Made by a program: the position numbers and the translations under genes | Notes under the pieces: model-generated | Databases searched by the model: none | What the model was told of the DNA's origin: nothing | What the model saw: only the letters and a program-made list of their open reading frames with translations | Assembly (NCBI RefSeq): GCF_008801715.1 | Contig: NZ_VZPG01000005.1 | Span: forward strand, 186,001 to 250,000 | DNA from: Pseudochrobactrum saccharolyticum | Lineage (GTDB): Bacteria > Pseudomonadota > Alphaproteobacteria > Rhizobiales > Rhizobiaceae | DNA: 64,000 nucleotides | Direction of reading: 5' to 3' | In this document: piece after piece, positions 52,116 to 61,389 of the stretch | How positions within the stretch are numbered: position 1 is the first letter of the stretch | Layout: each line of letters opens with the position of its first letter

Positions 52116-53378
52116 TTAGTGGCTTGCTTTTTCTATGTCCTGCACGGTGATATTGGCAGGTTGGCCGCCCCATTCAGCGCGCATATAATTGACGAGATCA
52201 GCAATTTGCTGCTTTGTCAGCGCATCTTTGAAGCCCGGCATCGCCTGCATCACTTCACCATTGCCAAGGCGCTGCTCGGCAATACCATCCACAATCACAT
52301 GGATCAGATTGCTCGGATCAGCCAGCATCGCACTGGTATTGGTGGTCATTGCCGGTGCAATATGCGGCTTGCCTTCACCATCCACACCATGACAACCGGC
52401 GCAGACAGCCATATAGGCATCACGACCGCTCTGACGCAGTGCAGCATCAATCGCAACCGGTGTCTGTTCAGGTGCTGCCGGAAGCTTGTCGCCGGTCAGA
52501 TAGGTCTGAATAGCAGCAATATCTTCATCCGTCATATATTGGGATGAGTGCAGCAATACCGGATACATTTCCAGTGTCATCGTGCCCTGTGGCGACATAC
52601 CGGTCTTGAGGAATTTACGCAGATCCTCAGTCGTCCAGCCACGGGCAGCAAGCGCTTCAGGCTTCAGGCTCGGGCCTGTAATTTTGCCCAGCACACTGCC
52701 TTCATAGGCTGATGCCAGTTTCAGACCGCCGATCGCATTACGCGGCGTATGACATTCCTGACAATGACCGAGAACATCGGTCAGATAAGCTCCATTGGCC
52801 TGTTCCGGTGTAGCATTGGCAGGCATTTGCAGCTTCGGATTGACCAGATTCCAGTAAGACAATGCCCAGCGCTGATTAAACGGGAAAGACAGGCCCAGTT
52901 CCGGATTGGCGCGTTTTACCGGCTGCTGATCCATCAGATAGGCATAGATCGCATCGGAATCTTCCGGACGGATTGTGTGATAGGACACATAAGGCATCGC
53001 CGGATAAACCCGTTTGCCGTCTGCCCGTACACCATCCACCACCGCATGATAGAAATCAGCCGATGTATAATTGCCGATACCGGTTTCTTTATCCGGCGTA
53101 ATATTGGTGCCGTAAATCACGCCGAAAGGCGTTTCAATCGGATGACCGCCGGCATAAGGCGCACCGTCCGGCGACTGGTGACAGGCCGCACAATCAGCAA
53201 CAGCGGCAAGATATTTACCGCGCTTGATCAGCTTGGCTTTATCTTCACCGGAAACAGCCAGACGCTGCTCGGCCGCCTTATCATCATAGGCAGATTTTGC
53301 CGGCCAGAACGGTACGGAGGCCGCAACCACACCGCCGACAACACCAAGCCCGAGAATCCATTTGATTACTGGTTTCAT
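52116..53378 (-). CDS. membrane-anchored tri-haem cytochrome c subunit
   Basis: Electron-transfer subunit of 420 aa with three CXXCH haem sites: CAACH near residue 63, CQECH near 210 and CAGCH near 335. An N-terminal hydrophobic segment (GLGVVGGVVAASV) forms a signal anchor to the periplasmic face. The 4-nt overlap with the 2Fe-2S gene shows co-translation. It is of the type that takes electrons from periplasmic Mo hydroxylases (aldehyde or isoquinoline oxidoreductases) to the respiratory chain. Confidence 0.92.
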   Translation of the reverse strand: MKPVIKWILGLGVVGGVVAASVPFWPAKSAYDDKAAEQRLAVSGEDKAKLIKRGKYLAAVADCAACHQSPDGAPYAGGHPIETPFGVIYGTNITPDKETGIGNYTSADFYHAVVDGVRADGKRVYPAMPYVSYHTIRPEDSDAIYAYLMDQQPVKRANPELGLSFPFNQRWALSYWNLVNPKLQMPANATPEQANGAYLTDVLGHCQECHTPRNAIGGLKLASAYEGSVLGKITGPSLKPEALAARGWTTEDLRKFLKTGMSPQGTMTLEMYPVLLHSSQYMTDEDIAAIQTYLTGDKLPAAPEQTPVAIDAALRQSGRDAYMAVCAGCHGVDGEGKPHIAPAMTTNTSAMLADPSNLIHVIVDGIAEQRLGNGEVMQAMPGFKDALTKQQIADLVNYMRAEWGGQPANITVQDIEKASH

Positions 53379-53914
53379 TTAACAAGCCCCGGCGTGTTCA
53401 TGACAACATCATGCACCGCACTGTAATAACGGACATAGCCGGTGCAGCGGCAGATATGATCATTGAGGGAATCTTCGATGACCTGCTTCACTTCTTCTTT
53501 TGCCACAGGCTCTTTCTGCAAACGCTCCACCAGAACAGTAGCAGCATTCACAAAGCCCGGTGCGCAATAGGAGCACTGGAAGGAGAAATGATCGAGGAAA
53601 GCTTCCTGAATGGCAGAAAGCTTCAGCTGACCGTCTTCGCCCTTGGTCGCGTGACCTTCAACTGTGCGGATAGAACGGCCGTTGAAATAATGGGCACCGG
53701 TAATGCATGTGCGCATTTCACGGCTGGTACCATCCGGCTCATCCACAATCACGGTACAGGCGCGGCACAGTCCCTGTCCGCAGCCAAAACGGCTGCCGGT
53801 CAGGTCTGCATATTCATGCAGGAAATCCACCATCGACAATTCTTCAGGAACCGTCATCGGCCCTACCTGCTGGCCGTTGATGTTCAGCTTGATTTCGCGT
53901 GTCGGGATACTCAT
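53375..53914 (-). CDS. 2Fe-2S subunit of a molybdenum hydroxylase
   Basis: The 179-aa small subunit carries two clusters: a plant-ferredoxin-type site (GSRFGCGQGLCRACTV and the RTCITGA Cys) in the first half, and CSYCAPGF plus CRCTGYVRYY in the helical second half. It overlaps both neighbours by 4 nt. It has no signal peptide, so it would be exported with the Tat-targeted large subunit. Confidence 0.94.
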   Translation of the reverse strand: MSIPTREIKLNINGQQVGPMTVPEELSMVDFLHEYADLTGSRFGCGQGLCRACTVIVDEPDGTSREMRTCITGAHYFNGRSIRTVEGHATKGEDGQLKLSAIQEAFLDHFSFQCSYCAPGFVNAATVLVERLQKEPVAKEEVKQVIEDSLNDHICRCTGYVRYYSAVHDVVMNTPGLVK

Positions 53915-56667
53915 GACAATGCCTCTTTAATCTTTTCTTCCGTCAGCGGGAGTTCGCGCAGATATTTGCCAACGGCATGCGCAACCGCATTGGCGACCGC
54001 AGGAATGGTTGGAATCTGCACCACTTCTGCAATGCCTTTCGGATGATCTTCCTGTTCTGTAACCGGCAGAATATTTGCCGTCTGGTTCCAGACCGCCACA
54101 TCTTTACCGCGTGGTAGACGATAGCGGTTGAAGTTCCAGTCACCGCTGCCGGGCCCCTCTTCATAGAGCGGCATGCCTTCATAAAGCGCATGACCGACCG
54201 ACATGCCGATACCGCCCTGCAACTGGCCGGATACGAATTCCGGTACCAGCACACGGCCGCAATCCATGGAGGAATGATGCGACAGGATTTTCACTTCGCC
54301 GGTACCGCGGTTAACACTGACTTCAATCAGTGCCGATGCCGGTGCAAAACGTGACCAGCTGGCATTATCCACCTGCGGGTCCATGTAATGCACATTGCGG
54401 CGCTCAATACGCTGCCACTGATCGGAACCCGTCTGAATTGCCAGACCATCAATCGGACGGCGGCTGGTTTCACCGAGAATGTCATAATCGGCTTCACCCC
54501 AGCCCCAGCGGTCAAAGGCGTGAACCATCGCGCCGGTAATGCCTTTCAGCTCATAGGCTTTGGCGGCAAGTTCTGCCAGCGTCAGCGCACGGCCATCGGC
54601 AAGCGTGAATTTCTCATCTTTCCAGGAGGCAGCGGCTGCCTCTTCCAGCGTGACATTCCACAATGCCGCTGCAGCAGGCAAAATACCGCGCTCATAAATG
54701 AGACGCCCTGCTTCATGGGTACCATGGGTGAAGTAGAATGCACTATTGGTTGCGCTCGATGCCGAAGCCATTGCCGGTGTCCAGCGCGGATCCGGTGACA
54801 TCTCATCCTGATGGGCTTTATCCATCACAAACGGATTGAGTGTGGCAAACATTTCCAGCGGCGCCCAGTCAAGAGCAGCGCTTTCAATCTCATCGGCCGG
54901 TTTTCCCAACCAGCGCGAGCACATCAGTGCCTGCGTGCTGACTGCACCAGTGCCGATTTCCACGGCAATATGATGCAGACGGATTTTACCTTCCGGTGTC
55001 AGAACAATCGAGGCTGCCACAGCTTCGTTCGAGTTACCGAAGCCCTTTTTGGCAATCGCATAGCCAACACCATATTTCAGCGCAGGGTTTTCTGCTTCAA
55101 ACTCGGCTTTGCGCTTGGCGCGGTTTGCCCAGACCGGATGCGCACGATCAGCTTCGATCATTTCACGCATACGGCACAGGCTCAGCGGGAATGCACCGGC
55201 AGAGCTACGTTCGCCGTCCTGCAACGCATTGATCAGACGCAGCTCCATCACGTCCGCGCCCAGCTCTTCAGCCAGTTCTTCGATCAGCATTTCTGTGCCG
55301 AACTGTGCTTCCAGCGAGCCGAAACCACGCACAGAACCGGACATCGGCGCACGGGATGAATGGGCAATGGCGGCAATATCGTTTTTAGGGAAGTAATAAA
55401 TTCCCTGCGCCGCACCGGCAGCAACCTGCGTGACCGGTGTGGTATAGTTCTGGCGGCCGCCGCCATCCAGTTCCAGATCAGCTGCAAGAGCCTGCATTTT
55501 CAGTGTCTTGCGGTTGATGCCCAGACGATATTTCATGCGCAGCGGGTGACGCTTGATCGCTGTCTGGAAATGTTCTTCACGATCCAGCGCCAGACGTACC
55601 GGACGGCCTTCAGCAAAGAGCGCAGCAACAATACCGTAATAAGGGAACGGGCTGTGTTCCTTGGTACCGTAACCAACCGTATAGGCCGGATGGCCTTTCA
55701 GTTCGCGCACATCAAAGGTGCTTTTCTTGAGCATGGCAGCGGTGCCGGTCATCACTTCATGCGGGCTCTGGCTCGCCATAACAATTTCAAGCTTGCCGGA
55801 TTTAGCATCATACCAGCAATTGCAATTGTCCGGCTCAAGCGCTGCCGCATCAATGAACGGTGAATAATATTCACGCTCGATCACATGCCAGTCTTCAGGC
55901 GGCGTGTTCAGCTCTGCACGGATACCTTCGGCATAGGCCATACCGCGTCCCATTGCATCGCCGGATGCATCAGCTTTCGGCCAGTTGACATCATTCTTGT
56001 CATAAGTGGCAAAAACATAGCCGTCATCGACCGGATTAAACAGGTCTTTCTCGGCCTTAGCGCCGCCTTCGCCCTCAACACGGACAAAGCGGAAATTGGC
56101 CAGCGGGCCCTGCTCAACAGGCGCGGTTGTTTCACCATAGCGGATGATCTCATCACGCTTGGTTTTATAAATGCGCTTGGCAACAGAGAAACGGGCAAAA
56201 TCACGATAAATCAGGATTGCCAGCGGGTGACCGAGAAACAGCGGTACCTCGCCTTTAGGCGACAGCATTTTCTGGCCGTAAGTATAAGGATCGTAGAAAT
56301 CCAGACCGGCTTTAACCGTGTCTTCGGCGGTTACCAGATAATCCGGCTGCAGATCTTCACCCAGCAAAGACAGATCAAGATCAAGAAACGGTGCATCGGC
56401 ACGGGTCGACCAGACCACGAAAGCATGCGCCTGTTCTTTCGGCCAGCCAGTCATATCCTTGGCGCGGATATCACGGGCAAAAACCTTGGAACCTGTCACC
56501 TTTGCCACGCCGTCAACACGACGCTTGAGCTGGGTTGTGCCTTGCGGGAGCGGTAAGTCCAGAATCTGCTTTTCAAACAATGCAGCGCGGGCTGCACGGA
56601 TCGGAAGAATAGTGACCGCAATTCCGGACGCTGTAAACTTGAGAAAGTCCCTGCGTGTCGGTGTCAT
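53911..56667 (-). CDS. molybdopterin-binding large subunit of a xanthine-dehydrogenase-family hydroxylase (Tat-exported)
   Basis: Catalytic subunit of 918 aa. The N-terminus MTPTRRDFLKFTASGIAVT is a twin-arginine signal, so the enzyme works in the periplasm. The Mo-binding core includes GSVRGFGSLEAQFGTEMLIEE and the late DCGRVLVPEFVSGQLQGGIGM with the conserved Glu-containing region. Together with the 2Fe-2S and cytochrome subunits it resembles aldehyde/isoquinoline-type oxidoreductases. No FAD subunit is present. Substrate unknown. GGGAG precedes the ATG. It is first in a five-gene operon running to 50533. Confidence 0.92.
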   Translation of the reverse strand: MTPTRRDFLKFTASGIAVTILPIRAARAALFEKQILDLPLPQGTTQLKRRVDGVAKVTGSKVFARDIRAKDMTGWPKEQAHAFVVWSTRADAPFLDLDLSLLGEDLQPDYLVTAEDTVKAGLDFYDPYTYGQKMLSPKGEVPLFLGHPLAILIYRDFARFSVAKRIYKTKRDEIIRYGETTAPVEQGPLANFRFVRVEGEGGAKAEKDLFNPVDDGYVFATYDKNDVNWPKADASGDAMGRGMAYAEGIRAELNTPPEDWHVIEREYYSPFIDAAALEPDNCNCWYDAKSGKLEIVMASQSPHEVMTGTAAMLKKSTFDVRELKGHPAYTVGYGTKEHSPFPYYGIVAALFAEGRPVRLALDREEHFQTAIKRHPLRMKYRLGINRKTLKMQALAADLELDGGGRQNYTTPVTQVAAGAAQGIYYFPKNDIAAIAHSSRAPMSGSVRGFGSLEAQFGTEMLIEELAEELGADVMELRLINALQDGERSSAGAFPLSLCRMREMIEADRAHPVWANRAKRKAEFEAENPALKYGVGYAIAKKGFGNSNEAVAASIVLTPEGKIRLHHIAVEIGTGAVSTQALMCSRWLGKPADEIESAALDWAPLEMFATLNPFVMDKAHQDEMSPDPRWTPAMASASSATNSAFYFTHGTHEAGRLIYERGILPAAAALWNVTLEEAAAASWKDEKFTLADGRALTLAELAAKAYELKGITGAMVHAFDRWGWGEADYDILGETSRRPIDGLAIQTGSDQWQRIERRNVHYMDPQVDNASWSRFAPASALIEVSVNRGTGEVKILSHHSSMDCGRVLVPEFVSGQLQGGIGMSVGHALYEGMPLYEEGPGSGDWNFNRYRLPRGKDVAVWNQTANILPVTEQEDHPKGIAEVVQIPTIPAVANAVAHAVGKYLRELPLTEEKIKEALS

Positions 56668-57046
56668 ATGAATTACTCCCAGCGTTACTTACAATATTAC
56701 AAAACAATCTTTGTCCGAACCGGCTCCTCCGACGAAGAAACGGTGAATTCAGATCTGAATTTTACTGAAACTACTCAACATTACGTAGTATTAAATATCC
56801 GGAATTAGAGCGCAGACAGATTAAATCAATGCCTGCATATTTATCCGTCCGGATATAGATTTGGTGTATTTATGCCTTACTCAATCATCATTCTTCAAAC
56901 GAAATTACCATCGACGAGAATGAGTGAAATCTGCGCAAACCCGACCAATATTCAGCTAATATAATAGGGCTAACACATTTTAGAACAGTTTCAAGATCAC
57001 GAAAACGAGAATATTTAACAGCTTGATTTTAAAGCAGTTTTCCATA
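56668..57046. other. intergenic region upstream of the Mo-hydroxylase operon
   Basis: An A/T-rich 379-bp stretch that should contain the operon promoter. I see no gene or clear regulator motif apart from the hairpin at its right end. Confidence 0.45.
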
Positions 57047-57086
57047 AAAAATAGCCTTATATTCCTACGAATATAAGGCTATTTTT
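57047..57086 (-). terminator. strong terminator after the GNAT gene
   Basis: A perfect 18-bp stem (AAAAATAGCCTTATATTC and its complement) with a CTAC loop, T-run on both strands. It lies 85 nt downstream of the acetyltransferase gene on the minus strand. Confidence 0.92.
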
Positions 57087-57170
57087 GACAATCGAATCTA
57101 AAAATCACGAACAATCAGGTATTTTGGACGTCAAAACAATTATACTTGAGTAAAACTATCCAGTATTATT

Positions 57171-57494
57171 TTAAAGTGACGGCTCTTCACCTGGTGCCAG
57201 CGTCATAACATCCGCCCAATCGGGATGGCGGCGATATTGCGCCCGCACATAAGGGCAAAGCGGCAGAATGCGAAAACCATTTTTACGTGCATCTTCAACC
57301 ATATAGGTCACAAGTGCGGCAGCCGCACCGGTACCGCGCATGGAATCCGGCCCGCCGGTATGATCCGCACTGATAACGCCGTTCGCGCGGCGGGTAAAAG
57401 TAATCTCGGTTTCGCCTTCAACACCGTCAACACGCGCCACATAGCGCCCGTGGCGTGTGTCTGTGTCTTCCTTGCTCATTCGAATATCAGTCAT
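57171..57494 (-). CDS. small GNAT-like N-acetyltransferase (YjdJ-like)
   Basis: Single-domain acetyltransferase-like protein of 107 aa in the YjdJ-like group. ADHTGGPDSMRGTGAAAALVTYMVEDARKNG contains the shortened acetyl-CoA loop (RGTGAAAAL), and PLCPYVRAQYRRHPDW the C-terminal strand. GGAGAGGG lies before the ATG. Substrate unknown. It is the last gene of a short leftward group behind the dinucleotide-binding reductase. Confidence 0.85.
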   Translation of the reverse strand: MTDIRMSKEDTDTRHGRYVARVDGVEGETEITFTRRANGVISADHTGGPDSMRGTGAAAALVTYMVEDARKNGFRILPLCPYVRAQYRRHPDWADVMTLAPGEEPSL

Positions 57495-57524
57495 TCAACC
57501 CTCTCCTTTTGAACTTGTGGTCTG

Positions 57525-58175
57525 TCAGCTTGCCTGTTTCAGAGTAAGTGCTTCCAGCATATCCGCACGGGTAAACGGCGCACCGAAAACCGGTGTACCC
57601 GTATCAAACATCCGGCTTTCAATCAGAAGCCCCGCATCCACCGGATCAAACCCAATCCGGTCGATAAATCCGGCAACCTGCCTGCGGGCCTCCGCATCAT
57701 TACCGGCAATGGCCAGCGCACGGCGTTGCGGGTCACCGCTTGGTCGGGCTTCCTCATCAATCTCATGATAGCCCATATGGTTGAAACTGCGTACCAACCG
57801 CGACTGCGGCAGGAATTTCTGGATCACTTCGCTACTGGAAGTTCCTGTTTCAAATTCGGCAAGAGTTCCGTCTGTCGGTGCCCAGTAATTCATTGCATCA
57901 ATAACGATTTTGCCCGCCAGCAGTTCCGGCTGCAGTTGACGATATTTGGACAAAGGCAGCGCAAGTATGACGATATCACTTCCTGCAATCGCGTCCTGTG
58001 CAGTTGCGGCAACAGCACCCGGCACCATGATTTCGAGCAACAGCGCAATCTCTGCCGGTGATTTGGATGTCGCAATCTTCACCGCATAACCCGCCGCAAT
58101 CGCGCGACGGGCTATAGCGGTGCCGACACGGCCGGCACCCAGAATACCAATTGTTTTCACTTCGGTGATTTGCAT
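57525..58175 (-). CDS. F420-reductase-like NAD(P)-binding protein
   Basis: Rossmann-fold protein of 216 aa of the NADPH-dependent F420 reductase type. IGILGAGRVGTAIARRA is the dinucleotide loop, and DIVILALPLSKYRQL and VIDAMNYWAP are typical. Most proteobacteria lack F420, so the true substrate is probably another flavin or carbonyl. It has AGGAG before the ATG and lies next to two LLM flavin oxidoreductases. Confidence 0.85.
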   Translation of the reverse strand: MQITEVKTIGILGAGRVGTAIARRAIAAGYAVKIATSKSPAEIALLLEIMVPGAVAATAQDAIAGSDIVILALPLSKYRQLQPELLAGKIVIDAMNYWAPTDGTLAEFETGTSSSEVIQKFLPQSRLVRSFNHMGYHEIDEEARPSGDPQRRALAIAGNDAEARRQVAGFIDRIGFDPVDAGLLIESRMFDTGTPVFGAPFTRADMLEALTLKQAS

Positions 58176-58200
58176 ATCAGCAATCTCCTGTTACTTGAAA

Positions 58201-58243
58201 GCGTATCCCGAAAAGTGGGAACCGGTTTTCGGATAAGATACGC
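58201..58243. repeat. Rhizobiales-type intergenic palindromic repeat
   Basis: The stem halves GCGTATC/GATACGC and CCGAAAA/TTTTCGG flank GTGGGAACCGG. The CCGAAAAGTGGGAACCGG core is a pattern I know as a very common intergenic element in Rhizobiales genomes. It sits between two leftward genes, in the leader of the NAD(P)-binding gene. Confidence 0.8.
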
Positions 58244-58296
58244 GCAGAAACAAACGGATGGAGTATTTCCAACAATTCGGCTTAAACCGAAAATAC

Positions 58297-59334
58297 TCAA
58301 TCCAAGCCAAGCTCCGCATCAACCAGAGGCTTCACTTTGGTTCCCAGCAATTCAATCGAACGCAGAAAGTCTTTATGCGGCATCTGCCCCACATCCATCT
58401 GGAAAAACTGGCGCATATGCCCGAGCTGTTTCTGCAAGGTGATAATACGTTCTGCAATTTCTTCCGGTTCACCGGCAAAAATCGCGCCACCGCCGCTGGC
58501 TTCACTGTCATAATGCGAGCGTGGCGGTGGTGCAAAACCACGGATTTTGCCCAGCTGTTCCATCACCGCATGCCAGTGCGTCCAGAAAAAATCCTTGGCT
58601 TGTTTGGCATTCTCGCCAACAAAACCCGGTACTGCGACCGAGACTTTCAGCTGTTCCGGAGCAATCTCAGCCTGCGCACCTGCACGGCGGTACAACTCGG
58701 CCAAAGGTGCAAAACGCGCAGCTTGTCCGCCAATAATCGCATAGGAAATCGGCAGTCCGAGAATACCGGCACGCACCGATGAATGCGGATTACCACCGGT
58801 TGCCAGCCAGATCGGCAGCGAGCCGCTTTCAGGACGCGGCACAACCAGCGCCTCATTCAAAGCCGGACGGAATTTACCCTGCCATGTCACGCTTTCGCTC
58901 TCATTGATCTTCAACAGCAGATCAAGCTTTTCCGCATAAAGCTCGTCATAATCATTCAGACTATGACCGAAAAGCGGGAAAGACTCCGTCGAAGAACCGC
59001 GACCGGCTGTGATTTCTGCACGACCGTTTGATACCGCATCCAGCGTTGCAAATTGCTGATAAACGCGTACCGGATCATCGGTGCTCAGCACGGTTACCGC
59101 ACTGCCCAGCTTAATGTTTTTGGTTGTGGCTGCCGCAGCACCAAGTATAACCGTTGCCGCAGAGGCTGGCATTTCCCGTGTATGGTGTTCACCAATACCG
59201 AAATAATCCAAGCCCACTTCATCGGCCAGCTGAATGGCTTCCAGAAGGTTGCGTGTTGCATCTGCCGTTGAGCCCAGCTCACCGGTCTGTGCATTTTTCT
59301 GTACATCGCCGAAACTATAAACGCCAAGTTCCAT
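58297..59334 (-). CDS. LLM-class flavin-dependent oxidoreductase
   Basis: Luciferase-like monooxygenase fold, 345 aa. Features are the N-terminal strand ELGVYSFGD, FGIGEHHTREMPASAATVILGAAA, GRAEITAGRGSSTESF and PIWLATGGNPHSS. Such enzymes use reduced FMN and oxygen on varied substrates. It is next to an FMN reductase (59410-60084) and another LLM protein, which together could supply and use reduced flavin. Confidence 0.9.
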   Translation of the reverse strand: MELGVYSFGDVQKNAQTGELGSTADATRNLLEAIQLADEVGLDYFGIGEHHTREMPASAATVILGAAAATTKNIKLGSAVTVLSTDDPVRVYQQFATLDAVSNGRAEITAGRGSSTESFPLFGHSLNDYDELYAEKLDLLLKINESESVTWQGKFRPALNEALVVPRPESGSLPIWLATGGNPHSSVRAGILGLPISYAIIGGQAARFAPLAELYRRAGAQAEIAPEQLKVSVAVPGFVGENAKQAKDFFWTHWHAVMEQLGKIRGFAPPPRSHYDSEASGGGAIFAGEPEEIAERIITLQKQLGHMRQFFQMDVGQMPHKDFLRSIELLGTKVKPLVDAELGLD

Positions 59335-59409
59335 AATACTGGCTCCTTTCAGTGCGGCATCTCAATGCCCGCACTTTGAATTCTCTAAATATGTGTCGCT
59401 GTCTGTTTA

Positions 59410-60084
59410 TCAACCGGCTGTGCCGGTGCGCCCTTTGAGCAATTGCGCAAATGGCGTGACCGTCTGGCTGAGCTGCACACCGGAATCCCGCTTGCGCTGA
59501 TCGCCAATATTCGGGACAAAACCACCGACACCGCTCTTTTCCGCTACAACCAGCGCTGCAAATTCACTGGCTGCACGTTGCACGCGCGAAGACAGATCAT
59601 GTCCGGCTTCACCGCTGCCAAAATCTTCTGTCGCAGCGAAAACACCAGTCGGCACGACTGTCGCCCGCAGGTAAGAAAATAACGGCCGCAAAGCATGATC
59701 CAGCACCAGCGAATGGCGTGCGGTTCCCGCTGTTGCCGCAATAATCACCGGCATATTGTTCAGTGCATTGGTATCCAGAGCATCAAACAGCATTTTAAAC
59801 AGCCCGCTATAGCTGGCGGTGAAAACCGGCGTGACCGCGATCAGCCCGTCAGCCGCAGAGATTTTCTCTTTAACCTCAGAGAGATGCGGCGTCGGAATGC
59901 CACCGGTCGCCATAGTCGTGGCCAAATCCATAGCCAGTTCACGCAGCTCGATGACCTCGATCTGCGCCTCTTCACCACGCGCACCGATTTGCGCGGCTGT
60001 TGCCTGTGCAATCTGATCTGCCAGCATACGGGTTGATGATGGCTGTGACAGACCTGCACTCAATACAAGAATACGACGTGTCAT
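59410..60084 (-). CDS. NAD(P)H-dependent FMN reductase (CE1759-like)
   Basis: Flavodoxin-like FMN reductase of 224 aa: LSAGLSQPSSTRMLADQIA is the FMN phosphate loop, VTPVFTASYSGLFKMLFD the flavin-binding turn. It is of the family that is found paired with LLM oxidoreductases. GGAG lies 7 nt before the ATG. The Ala/Thr-rich tail (about the last 40 residues) has no clear domain. Confidence 0.9.
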   Translation of the reverse strand: MTRRILVLSAGLSQPSSTRMLADQIAQATAAQIGARGEEAQIEVIELRELAMDLATTMATGGIPTPHLSEVKEKISAADGLIAVTPVFTASYSGLFKMLFDALDTNALNNMPVIIAATAGTARHSLVLDHALRPLFSYLRATVVPTGVFAATEDFGSGEAGHDLSSRVQRAASEFAALVVAEKSGVGGFVPNIGDQRKRDSGVQLSQTVTPFAQLLKGRTGTAG

Positions 60085-60147
60085 AATTATCTCCGTTCAT
60101 TGGCAGGGAAGGAGCAGAGATATCCCTGCCCCTCAATCAAACCTGCC

Positions 60148-61275
60148 TCAGGCTGGCTGTTCTGCGCTTTCAACCGGAATGACCTTACGGTGTTTACCAT
60201 CCGGCCCTTGTGCACGCAGGCTTGCATGACTTGGCGGATCGCTCGGAATATGCGCCGGACGCCGTGCTTCAAATTCTTTACGTAATACCGGCACCACTTC
60301 CGTGCCCAACAGCTCAATCTGTTCAAGCACCATCTCTTCCGGCAGACCAGCATGATCGACAAGGAACAACTGACGCTGATAATGACCGGCATAATCAGCA
60401 AAACTCAGTGTTTTCTCGATCACCTGCTCCGGCGAACCGACAGTCAGCGGGGTCATTTCCATAAAATCTTCCATGGATGGTCCGTGACCATAAACCGGCG
60501 CATTATTGAAATAAGGCCGGAAATCACGAATGGCATCCTGACTGTTTTTGCGCATGAAAATATGCCCGCCAAGACCGACAATCGCCTGATCCGCACTGCC
60601 ATGACCGTAATGTTCAAAGCGTGAGCGATACAGATCAATCATCTGCTGGGTATGTTCCTTGTTCCAGAAGATGTGGTTTGCAAAGAAACCATCCCCGTAG
60701 AACGCAGCCTGTTCAGCGATTTCCGTACTGCGGATTGAGCCGTGCCAGACAAATGGCGGCGTATCATCCAGCGGTGCCGGAGCCAGCGTAAAGCCGCGCA
60801 AAGGCGTGCGGAACTGACCCTGCCAATCCACTGTTTTCTCACGCCACAATCGACGCAGCAGATGATAATTCTCAATCGCCAGCGGAATACCCTCACGGAT
60901 ATCCTTACCGAACCACGGATAAACCGGCCCTGTATTGCCGCGCCCCATCATCAGATCAACACGACCATCGGCCAGATGCTGCAGGATCGAAAAATCCTCG
61001 GCAATCTTCACCGGATCATTGGTAGTGATCAGCGTTGTCGAGGTCGTCAGCTGAATCTTGCTGGTTTTAGCCGCAATCCAGCCGAGCATGGTCGTCGGTG
61101 AAGACGGCACAAATGGCGGATTATGATGTTCGCCGGTAGCAAAAACGTCGAGACCGACTTCTTCCGCCTTCAGCGCATATTTCATCATCGACATCAGCCG
61201 CTGATGTTCGCTCGGGGTTTTGCCGGTTGTCGGATCAGTTGTTACGTCACCGACGGTAAAAATTCCAAACTGCAT
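60148..61275 (-). CDS. LLM-class flavin-dependent oxidoreductase (CE1758-like)
   Basis: LLM-fold protein of 375 aa, the partner type of the CE1759-like reductase that follows it 63 nt downstream. Motifs: FGIFTVGDVTTDPTTG, FATGEHHNPPFVPSSPTTMLGWIA, GRVDLMMGRGNTGPVYPWFG and WHGSIRSTEIAEQAA. Reduced FMN would be handed over from the reductase. Substrate unknown. The C-terminal about 40 residues are polar and probably disordered. Confidence 0.9.
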   Translation of the reverse strand: MQFGIFTVGDVTTDPTTGKTPSEHQRLMSMMKYALKAEEVGLDVFATGEHHNPPFVPSSPTTMLGWIAAKTSKIQLTTSTTLITTNDPVKIAEDFSILQHLADGRVDLMMGRGNTGPVYPWFGKDIREGIPLAIENYHLLRRLWREKTVDWQGQFRTPLRGFTLAPAPLDDTPPFVWHGSIRSTEIAEQAAFYGDGFFANHIFWNKEHTQQMIDLYRSRFEHYGHGSADQAIVGLGGHIFMRKNSQDAIRDFRPYFNNAPVYGHGPSMEDFMEMTPLTVGSPEQVIEKTLSFADYAGHYQRQLFLVDHAGLPEEMVLEQIELLGTEVVPVLRKEFEARRPAHIPSDPPSHASLRAQGPDGKHRKVIPVESAEQPA

Positions 61276-61389
61276 GAGTACACCTGTCCGTTTGTTCCTG
61301 TGTCAGGAATAAGCACCAAAGTGCGTTGTTGACAGAAACATAATCAGTTCAGATTTTTGCAGTAGTCAGTAGAATTGCACTAGACTGTC

